Assembly: GCF_014701095.1 (NCBI RefSeq)
Contig: NZ_AP023439.1
Coordinates: forward strand, 2,840,001 to 2,904,000
DNA: 64,000 bases
Source of the DNA: Streptomyces tuirus
GTDB lineage: Bacteria > Actinomycetota > Actinomycetes > Streptomycetales > Streptomycetaceae
Direction of reading: 5' to 3'
Below the pieces are notes generated by a model. That model saw only the letters and a program-made list of their open reading frames with translations, did no database searches and was not told where the DNA came from. Position numbers and translations under genes: made by a program. Shown in pieces: positions 1 to 8,432 of the stretch (position 1 is its first letter; every line of letters begins with the position of its first letter).

Positions 1-1015
1 CCGCCCTCAGACCCACGTCGGGCAGCGCGGCCCCGGGGCGTGCTCCGGCCCGTGCCCCGACCATGGATTCGACCAGCGCGCGGCGTGCGGCCGAGTTCAT
101 GCCCGGGTTCCAGCCGCGCACGTACTGCGTGGCAGCCGTCCAGACGCGGCTGCGGCCGACAGTGGCGGCGGCCTTGGCGCCCGCCGTGAAGACCCGTCCG
201 ATACCGAACGTGGCAAGGCCCAGCACGTCGACCGCCACGTCGCTCCACGAACCGTCGCCGTTGATCGCGAGCAGCACATGGCAGACCAGTGAGATCGCCG
301 TCATCACCAGGGCGATGGTGCCCAGCACGCCCGCCAGGGCCTGTCCGATGACGGGGATCCAGCCGACGAGCAGCGACAGCACCCCGCAGACGGCGGCGAT
401 GGCTCCCGTGATCTCGCTGACGATCTTCAGGGTGTCCCGCAGGTCGTCCAGCAGGCCGTCGTTGAGGCCGTCGCCCTCGGTGGTGTCCTGAATGCTCTTG
501 GCCGCCTTGTCGCGGGCGTCCTTGTGACGGGTCTTCAGCTCGGCCAACTGGCCGCGCAACCCGTCCAAGCCCTCCTGCAGGTCGGTGACCGCCTTGTCGA
601 GCTTGTCCTGTCCGGCGTCGTCGGTGCCCTTGGGCGGGTTCTCGGCCTTGCCCCTGGCCGTGGTCAGACTGCTCTGCTTCGTCTCGGCCTGAGTGAGCAG
701 CTTGTCCGCCTCGCCCTGGATCGTCTCCAGGTCGGTTGAGTAGTCCTTGAGGGCGACTCCGGCGTCCGCGTAGCGGTCGTGGGCCTTGCTCACGGTCTTG
801 GCCGTCTCATCGGCCTTCTCGGCGAAGGCGCGGCCTGCCTCGGAGTCCCAGCTCTCCAGGTTGCCGATGCGGCGCAGCGCGTCGGCCGTCTTGGTGATGG
901 TCTCGGCCGTGGCCGTGAACCGGCGGGCGAGGGCCTTCATGTCGTGGACGTCGCCGGGTACGGGATCGCCGCTCTCACCGAGCACCTCCCACCGGTGGTC
1001 GGCGGGGCGGGTCAC
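1..1015 (-). CDS. ESX/WXG100-like secreted protein, C-terminus beyond the left edge
   Basis: Partial gene read leftwards from a GTG at 1015 and open to base 1, about 338 codons. The GTG overlaps the TGA of the upstream gene (GTGA, 1012-1015), so the two are translationally coupled. The N-terminal ~190 residues are charged, helical and coiled-coil-like, with an NLESWDSEAG segment near residue 50 that resembles the W-x-G/S turn of WXG100 or LXG proteins. A strongly hydrophobic stretch at about residues 195-245, rich in Gly/Ala/Val/Leu with an internal GWIPVIGQ, looks like a membrane-inserting hairpin. It is followed by FGIGRVFTAGAKAA and then the window edge. This layout is typical of actinobacterial type VII secretion substrates and polymorphic toxins, whose toxin domain would lie in the missing C-terminus. 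The family call is inference; the ORF itself is clear. Confidence 0.7.
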   Translation of the reverse strand, partial: MTRPADHRWEVLGESGDPVPGDVHDMKALARRFTATAETITKTADALRRIGNLESWDSEAGRAFAEKADETAKTVSKAHDRYADAGVALKDYSTDLETIQGEADKLLTQAETKQSSLTTARGKAENPPKGTDDAGQDKLDKAVTDLQEGLDGLRGQLAELKTRHKDARDKAAKSIQDTTEGDGLNDGLLDDLRDTLKIVSEITGAIAAVCGVLSLLVGWIPVIGQALAGVLGTIALVMTAISLVCHVLLAINGDGSWSDVAVDVLGLATFGIGRVFTAGAKAAATVGRSRVWTAATQYVRGWNPGMNSAARRALVESMVGARAGARPGAALPDVGLRA

Positions 1016-1314
1016 TTCTTCTTCCCCTTGCCCGTGAGCGCGTCGTACAGCGCGGTGTCGAGCTCGGTGTAGGCCTTCCCGGCCTCCTTGGCGAGGGTTC
1101 CGAGCCCCTTGATCTCCTCGATCATCTTCTTGCGGTTGTCGTCCCAGCCGTCGGAGAACTCCTGGAGCCGGTCGTGCAGCGTCTGGTGGCCGACGGTCCT
1201 GCGGTCGTAGGCGTCCATGAGCTTGTCGAGCCCTTCCAGCTCGGTCGCCACCGTCCGCAGCCCTGTTCCGGCCGTTTCGAGATCTTGCGTCGAGACCCTG
1301 AGCTTCTTGCTCAC
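1012..1314 (-). CDS. small ESX/WXG100-like helical protein
   Basis: 100 aa from a GTG at 1314, preceded by a good AGGAACG ribosome-binding sequence. The protein is almost entirely helical, with a Trp in the middle (FSDGWDDNRKK, about residue 57) and a lysine-rich tail ending GKGKKK. Size, helix-turn-helix hairpin pattern and the central W fit the WXG100/EsxA-like superfamily, although a strict W-x-G is absent (WDD). It overlaps both neighbours by GTGA, upstream at 1311-1314 and downstream at 1012-1015, so three genes form one operon. A plausible role is partner or targeting protein for the larger downstream substrate. No EccC/EccD secretion machinery is visible next to it. Confidence 0.75.
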   Translation of the reverse strand: MSKKLRVSTQDLETAGTGLRTVATELEGLDKLMDAYDRRTVGHQTLHDRLQEFSDGWDDNRKKMIEEIKGLGTLAKEAGKAYTELDTALYDALTGKGKKK

Positions 1315-1940
1315 CGGCGTTCCTCCCCCGTCCGCTCCTCGTCGCGCTGCTGCCAGCGCAGGGTCGCGGCCACCGCGCCGAACAGCTCCACCATGGCGTC
1401 CGCGATCGGCTCCAGCGGCGTGCTGAACGTCAGCATCAGCACCTCGTCGCGGTCCGGGACCGGCACGAAGTACTCGACGACGGTGTCCTCGAACTCGGAG
1501 CCCAGTTTGCGCGACTGCTTGGTCCGCTCCCGCCGCAGCACCCGGGCCACGCGCCCCACGGCGGGCAGCGTCTCCAGGGTGACCTCGCCGGACCCGGCCA
1601 GGGCGGCCACGGCGTCGAGGCCGTCGACCCTCTCGTACAGGCGGGAGATCAGCAGGGAGGCCGACAGCGGGATGCCGCCCGCCTCCAGGAACGACAGGTA
1701 GAGCACCACGCCACCCTGCTCGACCGCCGCCTCGGCCGTGCCGAGCAACTGTTCCTCGGCCTTCCGGCGCAGCACCGGCTGATCGTCGACGCCCGCGAAC
1801 TGGCGCTTCACCAGGGCGCTCACGGACGCCTCGCGACGGTCCGCCGGCAGCAGCGGGATACGGAACCAGTCCTCGGGCGTGATCAGCCCGAAGACCGGTG
1901 CGCGTACCCCGGTCGGCTGTGATGTCGGAGTCTGTCTCAC
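1311..1940 (-). CDS. conserved hypothetical protein, first gene of the ESX-like operon
   Basis: About 209 aa if read from the GTG at 1940 (VRQTPTSQ). The frame stays open upstream to 1997, but the extra N-terminal residues are Arg/Gly-rich and look non-coding. I do not recognise a named family. The sequence is soluble and mixed alpha/beta, with an FGLITPEDWFRIPL segment near the N-terminus and VVEYFVPVPDRDEVLMLTFSTPL near the C-terminus. This pattern recurs in Streptomyces proteins encoded beside small WXG100-like genes. Its last codon overlaps the GTG of the small helical protein, so it is the promoter-proximal gene of the trio. It could be a chaperone or immunity-type accessory; that is speculation from position. 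Confidence 0.65.
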   Translation of the reverse strand: MRQTPTSQPTGVRAPVFGLITPEDWFRIPLLPADRREASVSALVKRQFAGVDDQPVLRRKAEEQLLGTAEAAVEQGGVVLYLSFLEAGGIPLSASLLISRLYERVDGLDAVAALAGSGEVTLETLPAVGRVARVLRRERTKQSRKLGSEFEDTVVEYFVPVPDRDEVLMLTFSTPLEPIADAMVELFGAVAATLRWQQRDEERTGEERR

Positions 1941-2025
1941 TGTCGTTCTCTCACCCCCGCGACCCGAATGGACCCCTCGCCGGGGGCCGCTCATCACCGG
2001 CCGCCCCCGTCGATGCCGGCTCAGC

Positions 2026-3237
2026 TTAGCTGGCGGGAACCGACCGCCTCCGCCCCCCGCGAACCCTCGCCCGGGGCTCCTTCGTCGGCCACAACCGCGG
2101 TCTCTGCTTCGCTGCCAGGTCCTCCGCCCAGCCGAAGGTCAGGACGCAGCAGCCGATGAGGAGCCAGACCAGGATCAGTACCGGCCAGACGCTCTCCAGC
2201 AGGCCGGGGACGTGCTGCTCCAGCAGCGGGAAGCCCCACAGCTGGTCCCAGAGGGTGGCGGCGATGAGGATGCAGGTGTTGTGCCACAGGTAGATGGTCA
2301 CGGCACGGGAGTTGAGGAGGGTGATCGTGCCCGCGAAGGGGCGCAGCCGGCGCGGCCACTGCGTCCAGGACGGGCTGAGGTGCAGCAGCAGGAGCACCGT
2401 GCCGAAGGACCACAGGGCCTGGGCGAGCGGCATGCTGTCGAGGTCGTTGCCGGTGCCGAAGTCGTGGTGCAGGGCGTACCAGAGGCCGGCCAGGGCGATG
2501 ACGGGGGCGACGGACGGCACGATGTAGCGCGGCAGCCGCCGCAGGATGCCCTCCTGGTGGGCCATGCCGAGGATCCAGCAGGCGCCGAAGGTGGAGAAGT
2601 CCGTGAGCGCCGAGGGGATCCGATCGCCGGGCAGCGTGATCCAGACCTCCTCGAAGGCGACGGCCAGGGCGATCGGGGAGAGGATCGTCAGGGCAGGCAG
2701 GGCGCGCAGCGCCTTCAGCAGCACCGGGGAGAGCAGGACGTACCAGAGGTAGGCGCGGATGTACCAGAGCGGGCCCGCGAGGTCGGCGGCCCAGTTCTCG
2801 CCGATGAAGCCGTGGACGCCGGGCAGCCCCTCCGCGTAGGGCGGGTCGCTGAGCGGGACGATCCAGAAGGTGAGGTGGAGCAGCCACCAGCCGGGGTGCC
2901 CGTCCTCGTCCGGGCCCCAGCCCTGGAGGACCATGGCGGTGACGCCGACGACGCCGAGCAGCCACAGCGGGGGCAGCAGGCGGCGCATCCGGCCGCGGAT
3001 CACCTGTACGGCCGGGCGCTTCAGCGAACGGGCCATGAGGTTCCCGGCGAGCGCGAACATCACGCCCATGGACGGGAACACCAGCGGCAGCCAGGCCCAG
3101 CCCGTCAGGTGGTACAGCACGACACGGAACAGGGCGAGGGCGCGCAGCAGGTCGAAGTACCGGTCGCGGCCGGGCTTCTTGGCGGCGGCCGGCTCGCGCG
3201 GGGCGGCCTCGGTGGCGGGGGTCGTGTGGGTGGTCAT
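2026..3237 (-). CDS. acyltransferase 3 family membrane protein
   Basis: 403 aa from an ATG at 3237 that overlaps the TGA of the deacetylase/glycosyltransferase gene (ATGA, 3234-3237), so the two are co-translated. The N-terminus has the family hallmark RYFDLLRALALFRVVLYHLTG, including the conserved His near residue 40. It is followed by about ten hydrophobic segments across the rest of the protein and a basic cytoplasmic tail (RVRGGRRRS). Acyltransferase-3 proteins move acetyl or succinyl groups across the membrane onto surface polysaccharides. Coupling to a MatB-type polysaccharide synthase suggests it O-acylates that polymer; this is inferred from context. An OpgC-like or peptidoglycan O-acetylation role is the alternative. 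Confidence 0.88.
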   Translation of the reverse strand: MTTHTTPATEAAPREPAAAKKPGRDRYFDLLRALALFRVVLYHLTGWAWLPLVFPSMGVMFALAGNLMARSLKRPAVQVIRGRMRRLLPPLWLLGVVGVTAMVLQGWGPDEDGHPGWWLLHLTFWIVPLSDPPYAEGLPGVHGFIGENWAADLAGPLWYIRAYLWYVLLSPVLLKALRALPALTILSPIALAVAFEEVWITLPGDRIPSALTDFSTFGACWILGMAHQEGILRRLPRYIVPSVAPVIALAGLWYALHHDFGTGNDLDSMPLAQALWSFGTVLLLLHLSPSWTQWPRRLRPFAGTITLLNSRAVTIYLWHNTCILIAATLWDQLWGFPLLEQHVPGLLESVWPVLILVWLLIGCCVLTFGWAEDLAAKQRPRLWPTKEPRARVRGGRRRSVPAS

Positions 3238-5426
3238 CCGACCGGCCTCCCGTCCATCTGCGGCTGCGGCGCGGAGGAACCGGCCCCGGGCAGGCCCACC
3301 GCGCCGGTGCGCCGCAGCTTCTGCCAGCGCAGCCGGCCGCCGGTGAGGGCGGTGATCCAGGACTGGAGCAGCACGACGTACATCAGCTGGCGGTAGAGGA
3401 TCTGCTGGAGCGGGAGGGAGATCAGGTGGGTCATGCGTTCCTTGTCCAGGTGGAACGCGTAGGCGGCGCACACCCCTTGTACCGCGAGGACGCCCAGCCA
3501 GGCGCCGATGGTCTTCTCCGTGGGGCCGAACACCAGCCCGTACAGCAGGAACACGTCGATCAGCGGGGCCAGCAGCGGCGCCACGACCATGAACATCGAC
3601 ACCAGCGGCATGCCCACCCGGCCGAAGCGGCCCGAGGGGCCCCGCTCGACGAGGGACCGGCGGTGCTTCCAGATGGCCTGCATGGTGCCGTACGACCAGC
3701 GGTAGCGCTGGGACCACAGCTGCTGGACGGACTCCGGGGCCTCGGTCCAGGCGACGGCCTTCTCGGCGTACACCACGTGCCAGCCGTCCCGGTGCATGGC
3801 CATGGTGATGTCGGTGTCTTCGGCGAGCGTGTCGTCGCTCATGCCGCCGACGCGTTCCAGTGCGCTGCGCCGGAACGCCCCGACCGCGCCGGGGATGGTG
3901 GGCATGCAGCGCAGCACGTCGTACATGCGGCGGTCGAGGTTGAAGCCCATCACGTACTCGATGTGCTGCCACGCGCCGATGAGCGAGTCGCGGTTGCCGA
4001 CCTTGGCGTTGCCCGCGACGGCGCCGACGCGCGGGTCGCCGAAGGGCTGCACGAGTTCACGGACGGTGGTCGGTTCGAAGACGGTGTCGCCGTCCATCAT
4101 CACGATCAGGTCGTACTTGGCGTTGGCGATGCCCCGGTTGAGGGCGGCGGGCTTGCCCGCGTTGAGCTGGCGGACGACGCGTACGCCGGGCAGGCCGAGG
4201 TTCTCGACGATGCGGGCGGTGCCGTCGCTGGAGCCGTCGTCGATGACCAGCACCTCGATGGGGTGGTCGCTGGCGACGAGGGAGCGGACCGTCTGCTCGA
4301 TGCACTTGGCCTCGTTGTAGGCGGGCACGAGGACCGACACCGGTTCCGTGATGGGGGCGCCCCAGCTGAAGCCGCGCCGCCGCACCCGGCGGGCGTGTGC
4401 CACGGAGAGGATCAGCATCAGCCCGAGCCGCCCGAAGACCAGCACGCCGACGACGGCGAGGCCGGCGACGAGCACCCCGGTCACGTTCTCCGAGGCCTGC
4501 ACCAGAAACACCCACGCCTCGCCCTTCAGCGACTCAAGACCGGCGACCCGGGTGTGCGCGCTGGGCGCGTCGAGTGCGCCGGTGAGGGTGTGGAAACGGT
4601 AACCCTTGGCCTGCAGCCCGGAGACGTACCGGTCGAGGGCGGCCACGGTCTGGGAGCGGTCACCACCGGAGTCGTGCATCAGCACGATGGCGCCGTCGCC
4701 GTCCTTCGGCGTGGCGTTGCGGATGATCTGCTCGGCGCCGGGCCTGCGCCAGTCCTCGCTGTCGGTGTCGTTGACGACGGTGATGTAGCCCTTGCTGCCG
4801 ATGTACTCGGTGACCGGCCAGGTGTTGTTGTCCATGTTCTGGGCGAACGACGAGTAGGGCGGGCGGAACAGCGAGGTGCGGATGCCTGCGGCGCCGGCGA
4901 GGGCGAGCTGGTTCTGCGACAGCTCCCAGTCGACCCGGCTCTTGCTCTGCAGGGACAGGTCGGGGTGGTTGAAGGTGTGCAGCCCGATCTCGTGGCCCTC
5001 GTCGACCATGCGCTGGACGAGGTCCGGGTAGCGGGAGGCCATGGTGCCGGTGATGAAGAAGACGGCGTGGGCGTCGTGCTTCTTCAGCACGTCGAGGACC
5101 TTCGGCGTCCAGAGCGGGTCAGGACCGTCGTCGAAGGTCAGCACCAGTTCGTGGTCCGGGAGGTCCAGGCTGGTCGCCTTCCCGCCGCGGGTGTCGATGA
5201 CCGGGCCGCCCTTGAGGATGTCCTTCGGGACGCGGTCGTTCGCGGCGGGCGGTCCGACGCGGTGGTCGGCGAGGACCTCGCTGTGCACGTATCCGCGCAG
5301 CATGAGCATCGCGCCCAGCGCGACGAGCACGAGCAGCGGCAGCAACAGACGCATGGGCAGGCGCCGGCGCCTGGAGCCCCCAGGGGCTCGGGACGCGCGC
5401 CCGGAACGACGAGTACGGGATGCCAT
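3234..5426 (-). CDS. bifunctional polysaccharide deacetylase / processive family-2 glycosyltransferase (MatB-like)
   Basis: 730 aa. A basic N-terminus and signal-anchor helix (about 26-45) precede an extracellular NodB-type deacetylase. Its motifs are TFDDGP at 97-102, metal-binding HTFNH at 150-154, FRPPY near 188-192 and LMHDSGG near 249-255. A transmembrane segment at about 315-340 leads to a cytoplasmic GT2 domain with DDGSSD (396-401), DGD (445-447), EDTD (536-539) and QRYRW (573-577). That is the D,D,D,QxxRW signature of processive hexosyltransferases such as PgaC. Further hydrophobic helices follow. This is the architecture described for Streptomyces MatB, which makes poly-beta-1,6-N-acetylglucosamine for hyphal aggregation and adhesion, and the position next to a LysR gene and smpB agrees with the S. 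coelicolor mat locus. The upstream leader contains a long tandem repeat. Confidence 0.9.
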   Translation of the reverse strand: MASRTRRSGRASRAPGGSRRRRLPMRLLLPLLVLVALGAMLMLRGYVHSEVLADHRVGPPAANDRVPKDILKGGPVIDTRGGKATSLDLPDHELVLTFDDGPDPLWTPKVLDVLKKHDAHAVFFITGTMASRYPDLVQRMVDEGHEIGLHTFNHPDLSLQSKSRVDWELSQNQLALAGAAGIRTSLFRPPYSSFAQNMDNNTWPVTEYIGSKGYITVVNDTDSEDWRRPGAEQIIRNATPKDGDGAIVLMHDSGGDRSQTVAALDRYVSGLQAKGYRFHTLTGALDAPSAHTRVAGLESLKGEAWVFLVQASENVTGVLVAGLAVVGVLVFGRLGLMLILSVAHARRVRRRGFSWGAPITEPVSVLVPAYNEAKCIEQTVRSLVASDHPIEVLVIDDGSSDGTARIVENLGLPGVRVVRQLNAGKPAALNRGIANAKYDLIVMMDGDTVFEPTTVRELVQPFGDPRVGAVAGNAKVGNRDSLIGAWQHIEYVMGFNLDRRMYDVLRCMPTIPGAVGAFRRSALERVGGMSDDTLAEDTDITMAMHRDGWHVVYAEKAVAWTEAPESVQQLWSQRYRWSYGTMQAIWKHRRSLVERGPSGRFGRVGMPLVSMFMVVAPLLAPLIDVFLLYGLVFGPTEKTIGAWLGVLAVQGVCAAYAFHLDKERMTHLISLPLQQILYRQLMYVVLLQSWITALTGGRLRWQKLRRTGAVGLPGAGSSAPQPQMDGRPVG

Positions 5427-6230
5427 GGGTGGTGGTACTCCGGGTGGTGCGGATGGGGTCTGGAGACGGAGCGGGCGGACGGAGTGTGGAGACGGGCCCG
5501 GCCTGCGGGGACGTCGCGGTTGCGTGTCCGCTGCGCCGGCGGGCGGGTCGGTCGGAGCGGCCGGTCTCGATCGAGAGGCGGCCCCGCCGCCCCGAAGAGC
5601 CCGACCTCCTCGGCCGGCCGGGGCCGGTGGGAAGTACTCGGCCCGATGGGCGGTGCTGCTGATGCCCGGCCGGACGGGCGGCGGTGCGCTGCCCAGTCGG
5701 AAAGGCGGCGGTGCGCTGCCCGGTCGGAAAGGCGGTGGTGCAGTGCCGGATGGGCGGGTGGTGCGCTGCCCGGTCGAACAGGCGGTGGTGCAGTGCCGGA
5801 TGGGCGGGTGGTGCGCTGCCCGGTCGAACAGGCGGTGGTGCAGTGCCGGATGGGCGGTGGTGCGCTGCCCAGTCGGAAAGGCGGTGGTGCAGTGCCGGAT
5901 GGGCGGTGGTGCGGTACCTGCGTGGACGGGCAGTGATCCCTGCGCCCGACCGAACAGGCGGTGATGCGATGCCCGACCGGACGGGCTGTTGCCGTACCCG
6001 GCCGGATGGACTGGTGCGATGCCCGACCGGACGGGCTGGTGCCGTACCCGATCGCACGGGCTGGTGCGATGCCCGAACGGATGGGCTGGGGCCCCGCGCC
6101 CACCCGACTGGCTGGTGCCGGCCCGCCGGAGGGACGTGGTGCGGCGCCCGGAGCGGCGGGCGCCGCTTCGCGGCGCGGTCCGGGCGGCGTCGCGGTTCAG
6201 GCGGCGACGCGGTCCGGACGGCGACGCGGT
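5427..6230. other. 804-bp gene-free gap, mostly tandem repeat
   Basis: No credible gene. Several ORFs cross it in all frames because the 25-bp repeat unit is not a multiple of three and GC-rich DNA lacks stops. Bases 5427-5640 are non-repetitive and should hold the promoter and leader of the deacetylase/glycosyltransferase gene. Bases about 5676-6115 are the tandem array. Bases 6116-6230 hold shorter repeats of the type GCGGCGACGCGGTCC. Confidence 0.7.
5676..6115. repeat. 25-bp minisatellite with 50-bp higher-order unit
   Basis: Roughly 17 imperfect copies of a 25-bp unit. In the left part the consensus alternates between GGCGGTGGTGCAGTGCCGGA and GTGGTGCGCTGCCCGGTCG types, giving a 50-bp period. 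Bases 5731-5780 and 5781-5830 are identical, and a third copy begins at 5831. In the right part (about 5960-6100) the unit has diverged to GGTGCGATGCCCGACCGGAC plus GGGCT. The near-identity on the left and divergence on the right suggest recent expansion from that side. It lies in the 5' region of the minus-strand glycosyltransferase gene. Confidence 0.9.
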
Positions 6231-7259
6231 CTAGGCCGCGGCGGGCGGCTCGGCGACGGGCTGCGGCTCGGCCGGCCCCTCCGCGACGGGCTGCGGCTCG
6301 GCGGGGCCCTCCGCGACCGTGCCGCCGTCGCCGTCCCCGCCGCCCGTCGTCTCCGTGGGCGCGGCCGTGGGCTCGCCCGTCGGTGTCTGGCCGGTGGCCG
6401 GCGTGCTCGGCGGGTCCGCCGGCTTGGTCGGGGCCGGGGCGGTGGCTTTGCCGCCCGGCGCCGGGGTGGTCCGGGTCGCGGTCGGCGAGGGCTTGGCGGA
6501 CGTGCCGGGACGGTCGGGGCCGGCGGTGGCACCGGGTGCGGCGGCACTGGGGCCGGGCGTGGGTGCCATGGCCCCGCCGGTCGCCGGTGCGCTGCCCGGC
6601 GCGGTGACGCCGGTGTCCCCGCCCTCTCCGGTCGGTGCCGACTCCGCGGTCAGCGGCGGGCTGTCGACCTGCCCGGCCGGCGGGTTGTCGTCCTTGGCCG
6701 GCACGGGCAGCCAGGGGGCATTGGAGTTGCCCGACAGCAGCGTGGCGACGATGACGACGGCGTAGACCCCGCAGGCCAGGGCGACGGCCATGCCGATGCG
6801 GCGGTAGCGGCGGCTGCGGCGGCCGGACTCGTCGACGAAGACGGGCCGGTCGGCGGCGGCCTCGGCGCCCGGGCCCTCCTTCGCCTTCCGCAGCAAGCCT
6901 TCCCCGAGCTGCACGGCGTCGAGCTGGACGGTGACCTCGTGCGGATCGTGGGTCTGCCCGTCCGCGTCGGGGGCGGGCCCGGAGGGGCCGGCCTCCTCCG
7001 GCTCCTGCCAGGGGTCGCGGACCGCGGTCCGGCTCCCCGGTTCCGGGGCGCGCGAGTCGGCCTCGCCGTCGCTCTGCCGGGGAATGCCGCGCAGGATCTC
7101 CGTCCCGGCGGGCAGCCCGTGGCCGCTCGCCCGGACATCACGGCCGGGGAAGACCTGCGTCGCTCTTCTGTCCCGGGCTCTGCCGTCCGACGGGAGCTCT
7201 CCGGTAGCCGTAGCGGCCTCGGGCCACTCGGGTTGGGCGTCTTCTCGCCACTCTTTCAC
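6231..7259 (-). CDS. Pro/Thr-rich single-pass membrane protein beside the MatB-like gene
   Basis: About 342 aa from a GTG (VKEWRED) at 7259, with a GGGGGGAAG ribosome-binding sequence nine bases upstream. The frame is open further upstream but without credible sequence. The N-terminal ~155 residues are hydrophilic and acidic (cytoplasmic), followed by a basic stop (SGRRSRRYRRIG) and one transmembrane helix (MAVALACGVYAVVIVATLLSG). About 150 extracellular residues rich in Pro, Thr, Ala and Gly follow, ending in the repeat VAEGPAEPQPVAEGPAEPQPVAEP (in two copies of about ten residues). There is no enzymatic motif. It lies upstream of the deacetylase/glycosyltransferase gene in the same direction, where matA would be expected, but I cannot verify homology to MatA. 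It may be a wall-spanning scaffold. Confidence 0.75.
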   Translation of the reverse strand: MKEWREDAQPEWPEAATATGELPSDGRARDRRATQVFPGRDVRASGHGLPAGTEILRGIPRQSDGEADSRAPEPGSRTAVRDPWQEPEEAGPSGPAPDADGQTHDPHEVTVQLDAVQLGEGLLRKAKEGPGAEAAADRPVFVDESGRRSRRYRRIGMAVALACGVYAVVIVATLLSGNSNAPWLPVPAKDDNPPAGQVDSPPLTAESAPTGEGGDTGVTAPGSAPATGGAMAPTPGPSAAAPGATAGPDRPGTSAKPSPTATRTTPAPGGKATAPAPTKPADPPSTPATGQTPTGEPTAAPTETTGGGDGDGGTVAEGPAEPQPVAEGPAEPQPVAEPPAAA

Positions 7260-7425
7260 GCGCACGCACTTCCCCCCATGGGACGGATCAGGTGCGCTTG
7301 ACGACCTGAGCACCCGCCGTCGGACCGGGCCCCCACCCGTCCGAACGCCCCCTCGTACCACACCGTGCTCAGGCGTCGAATGTAGCGCACGCGCAGGTTC
7401 TGTGTGGGCGCCGTGTCGAATCGTG

Positions 7426-8391
7426 TCAGCCGTGAGACGCCATCAGGACATCGTCTGCGGCCGGTATCCAGGTGCCCGCGGGCCTGCGCAGCCACCCCAT
7501 CTCCGCAGCCAGGACGGCCGCGGCCCGGCGCAGCGCGTCGAACGCCGGGTGGGTCAGGCCCCTGCGCCACACCAGCGAGACGGGGGACAGGGGAACGGGG
7601 TCGATCAGGGGCCGCACGACCGTCGACGCGAGGGCCGGGAAGCCTACGACGGCCAGGATCGGGTTGCGTGTCCTGGCCATGATCCGCTGGAACTCCTCCT
7701 CTCCCACGGCCAGCGGGGCGGGTGGCGCGATGTCGATGCCGCGTCCCTCGAAGAGCAGCCGCGCGAGGCCGGTCCACTCCGGTGTGCGCGGGTTGCCGGC
7801 ACCCGCGTAGACGCTCTCGCCGGCCAGCTCGGCGAGCGGCACGGACTCCCACGCGGCCAGCGGGTGGTCCTCGGGCAGGACGACCGCCATCGGCTCCAGC
7901 CGCACGGGCTGGTGGTCGAGCCCGGCCCGCAACGCCGGGTCCAGCCCGCCGAACCGTCCGAACGACGCGTCCAGCCGGCCGGCCAGCAGTTCACCGGCAG
8001 CTCCGGTCAGGCCGCTCTCGAAGCGGGCCATCAGCTCATGGCGAGGGGCGAGTTCCCGTGCCTCGTGCAGCACCCGGCGGGGTGTGGCCAGGCCCGGGGA
8101 GTTGAGGTCGACCAGCAGCGGCCGGACCTGGTGGAAGGCGGCGAGCAGCTCGTCCTGGGCGTGCAGCACCCGGCGGGCGTGCGGCAGCAGGCGTTCCCCG
8201 TCGGGGGTGAGCGTCACCTGCCGGGTCGTCCGCACGAACAGCTCGGTGCCCAGCTCCCGCTCCAGCCGCCGCACATCCCGGCTGAGCGCCTGCTGAGCCA
8301 CGTGCAACCGCACCGCGGCCCGCGTGAAGTGCAGCTCCTCCGCCACGGTGACGAAGCCACGCAGCAGACGGGGGTCGAGGTGGGCGGCCAT
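7426..8391 (-). CDS. LysR-family transcriptional regulator
   Basis: 321 aa. The N-terminal winged helix-turn-helix (about residues 8-70) has the family pattern LRGFVTVAEELHFTRAA, then QQALSRDVRRLERELG and LFVRTTRQVTLTPDG. It is followed by a linker helix and an alpha/beta effector-binding domain (about 90-300). It acts in the cytoplasm as a DNA-binding regulator of unknown effector. It is encoded between the Pro-rich membrane protein gene and a four-helix membrane protein gene, all in the same direction, with about 165 bp to the former. Control of the downstream polysaccharide genes is possible from location alone. LysR proteins more often regulate divergent genes, and no divergent partner exists here. 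Confidence 0.93.
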   Translation of the reverse strand: MAAHLDPRLLRGFVTVAEELHFTRAAVRLHVAQQALSRDVRRLERELGTELFVRTTRQVTLTPDGERLLPHARRVLHAQDELLAAFHQVRPLLVDLNSPGLATPRRVLHEARELAPRHELMARFESGLTGAAGELLAGRLDASFGRFGGLDPALRAGLDHQPVRLEPMAVVLPEDHPLAAWESVPLAELAGESVYAGAGNPRTPEWTGLARLLFEGRGIDIAPPAPLAVGEEEFQRIMARTRNPILAVVGFPALASTVVRPLIDPVPLSPVSLVWRRGLTHPAFDALRRAAAVLAAEMGWLRRPAGTWIPAADDVLMASHG

Positions 8392-8432
8392 GCCGTGAAC
8401 CTACAGCGGCCGGAGCCGCCGAGGATCTGAGA

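Noticed and set aside
5119..6607. ORFs of 300 or more aa across the tandem repeat on both strands
   Set aside because: The 25-bp repeat rotates through all frames and lacks stops by composition. There is no ribosome-binding site and no domain.
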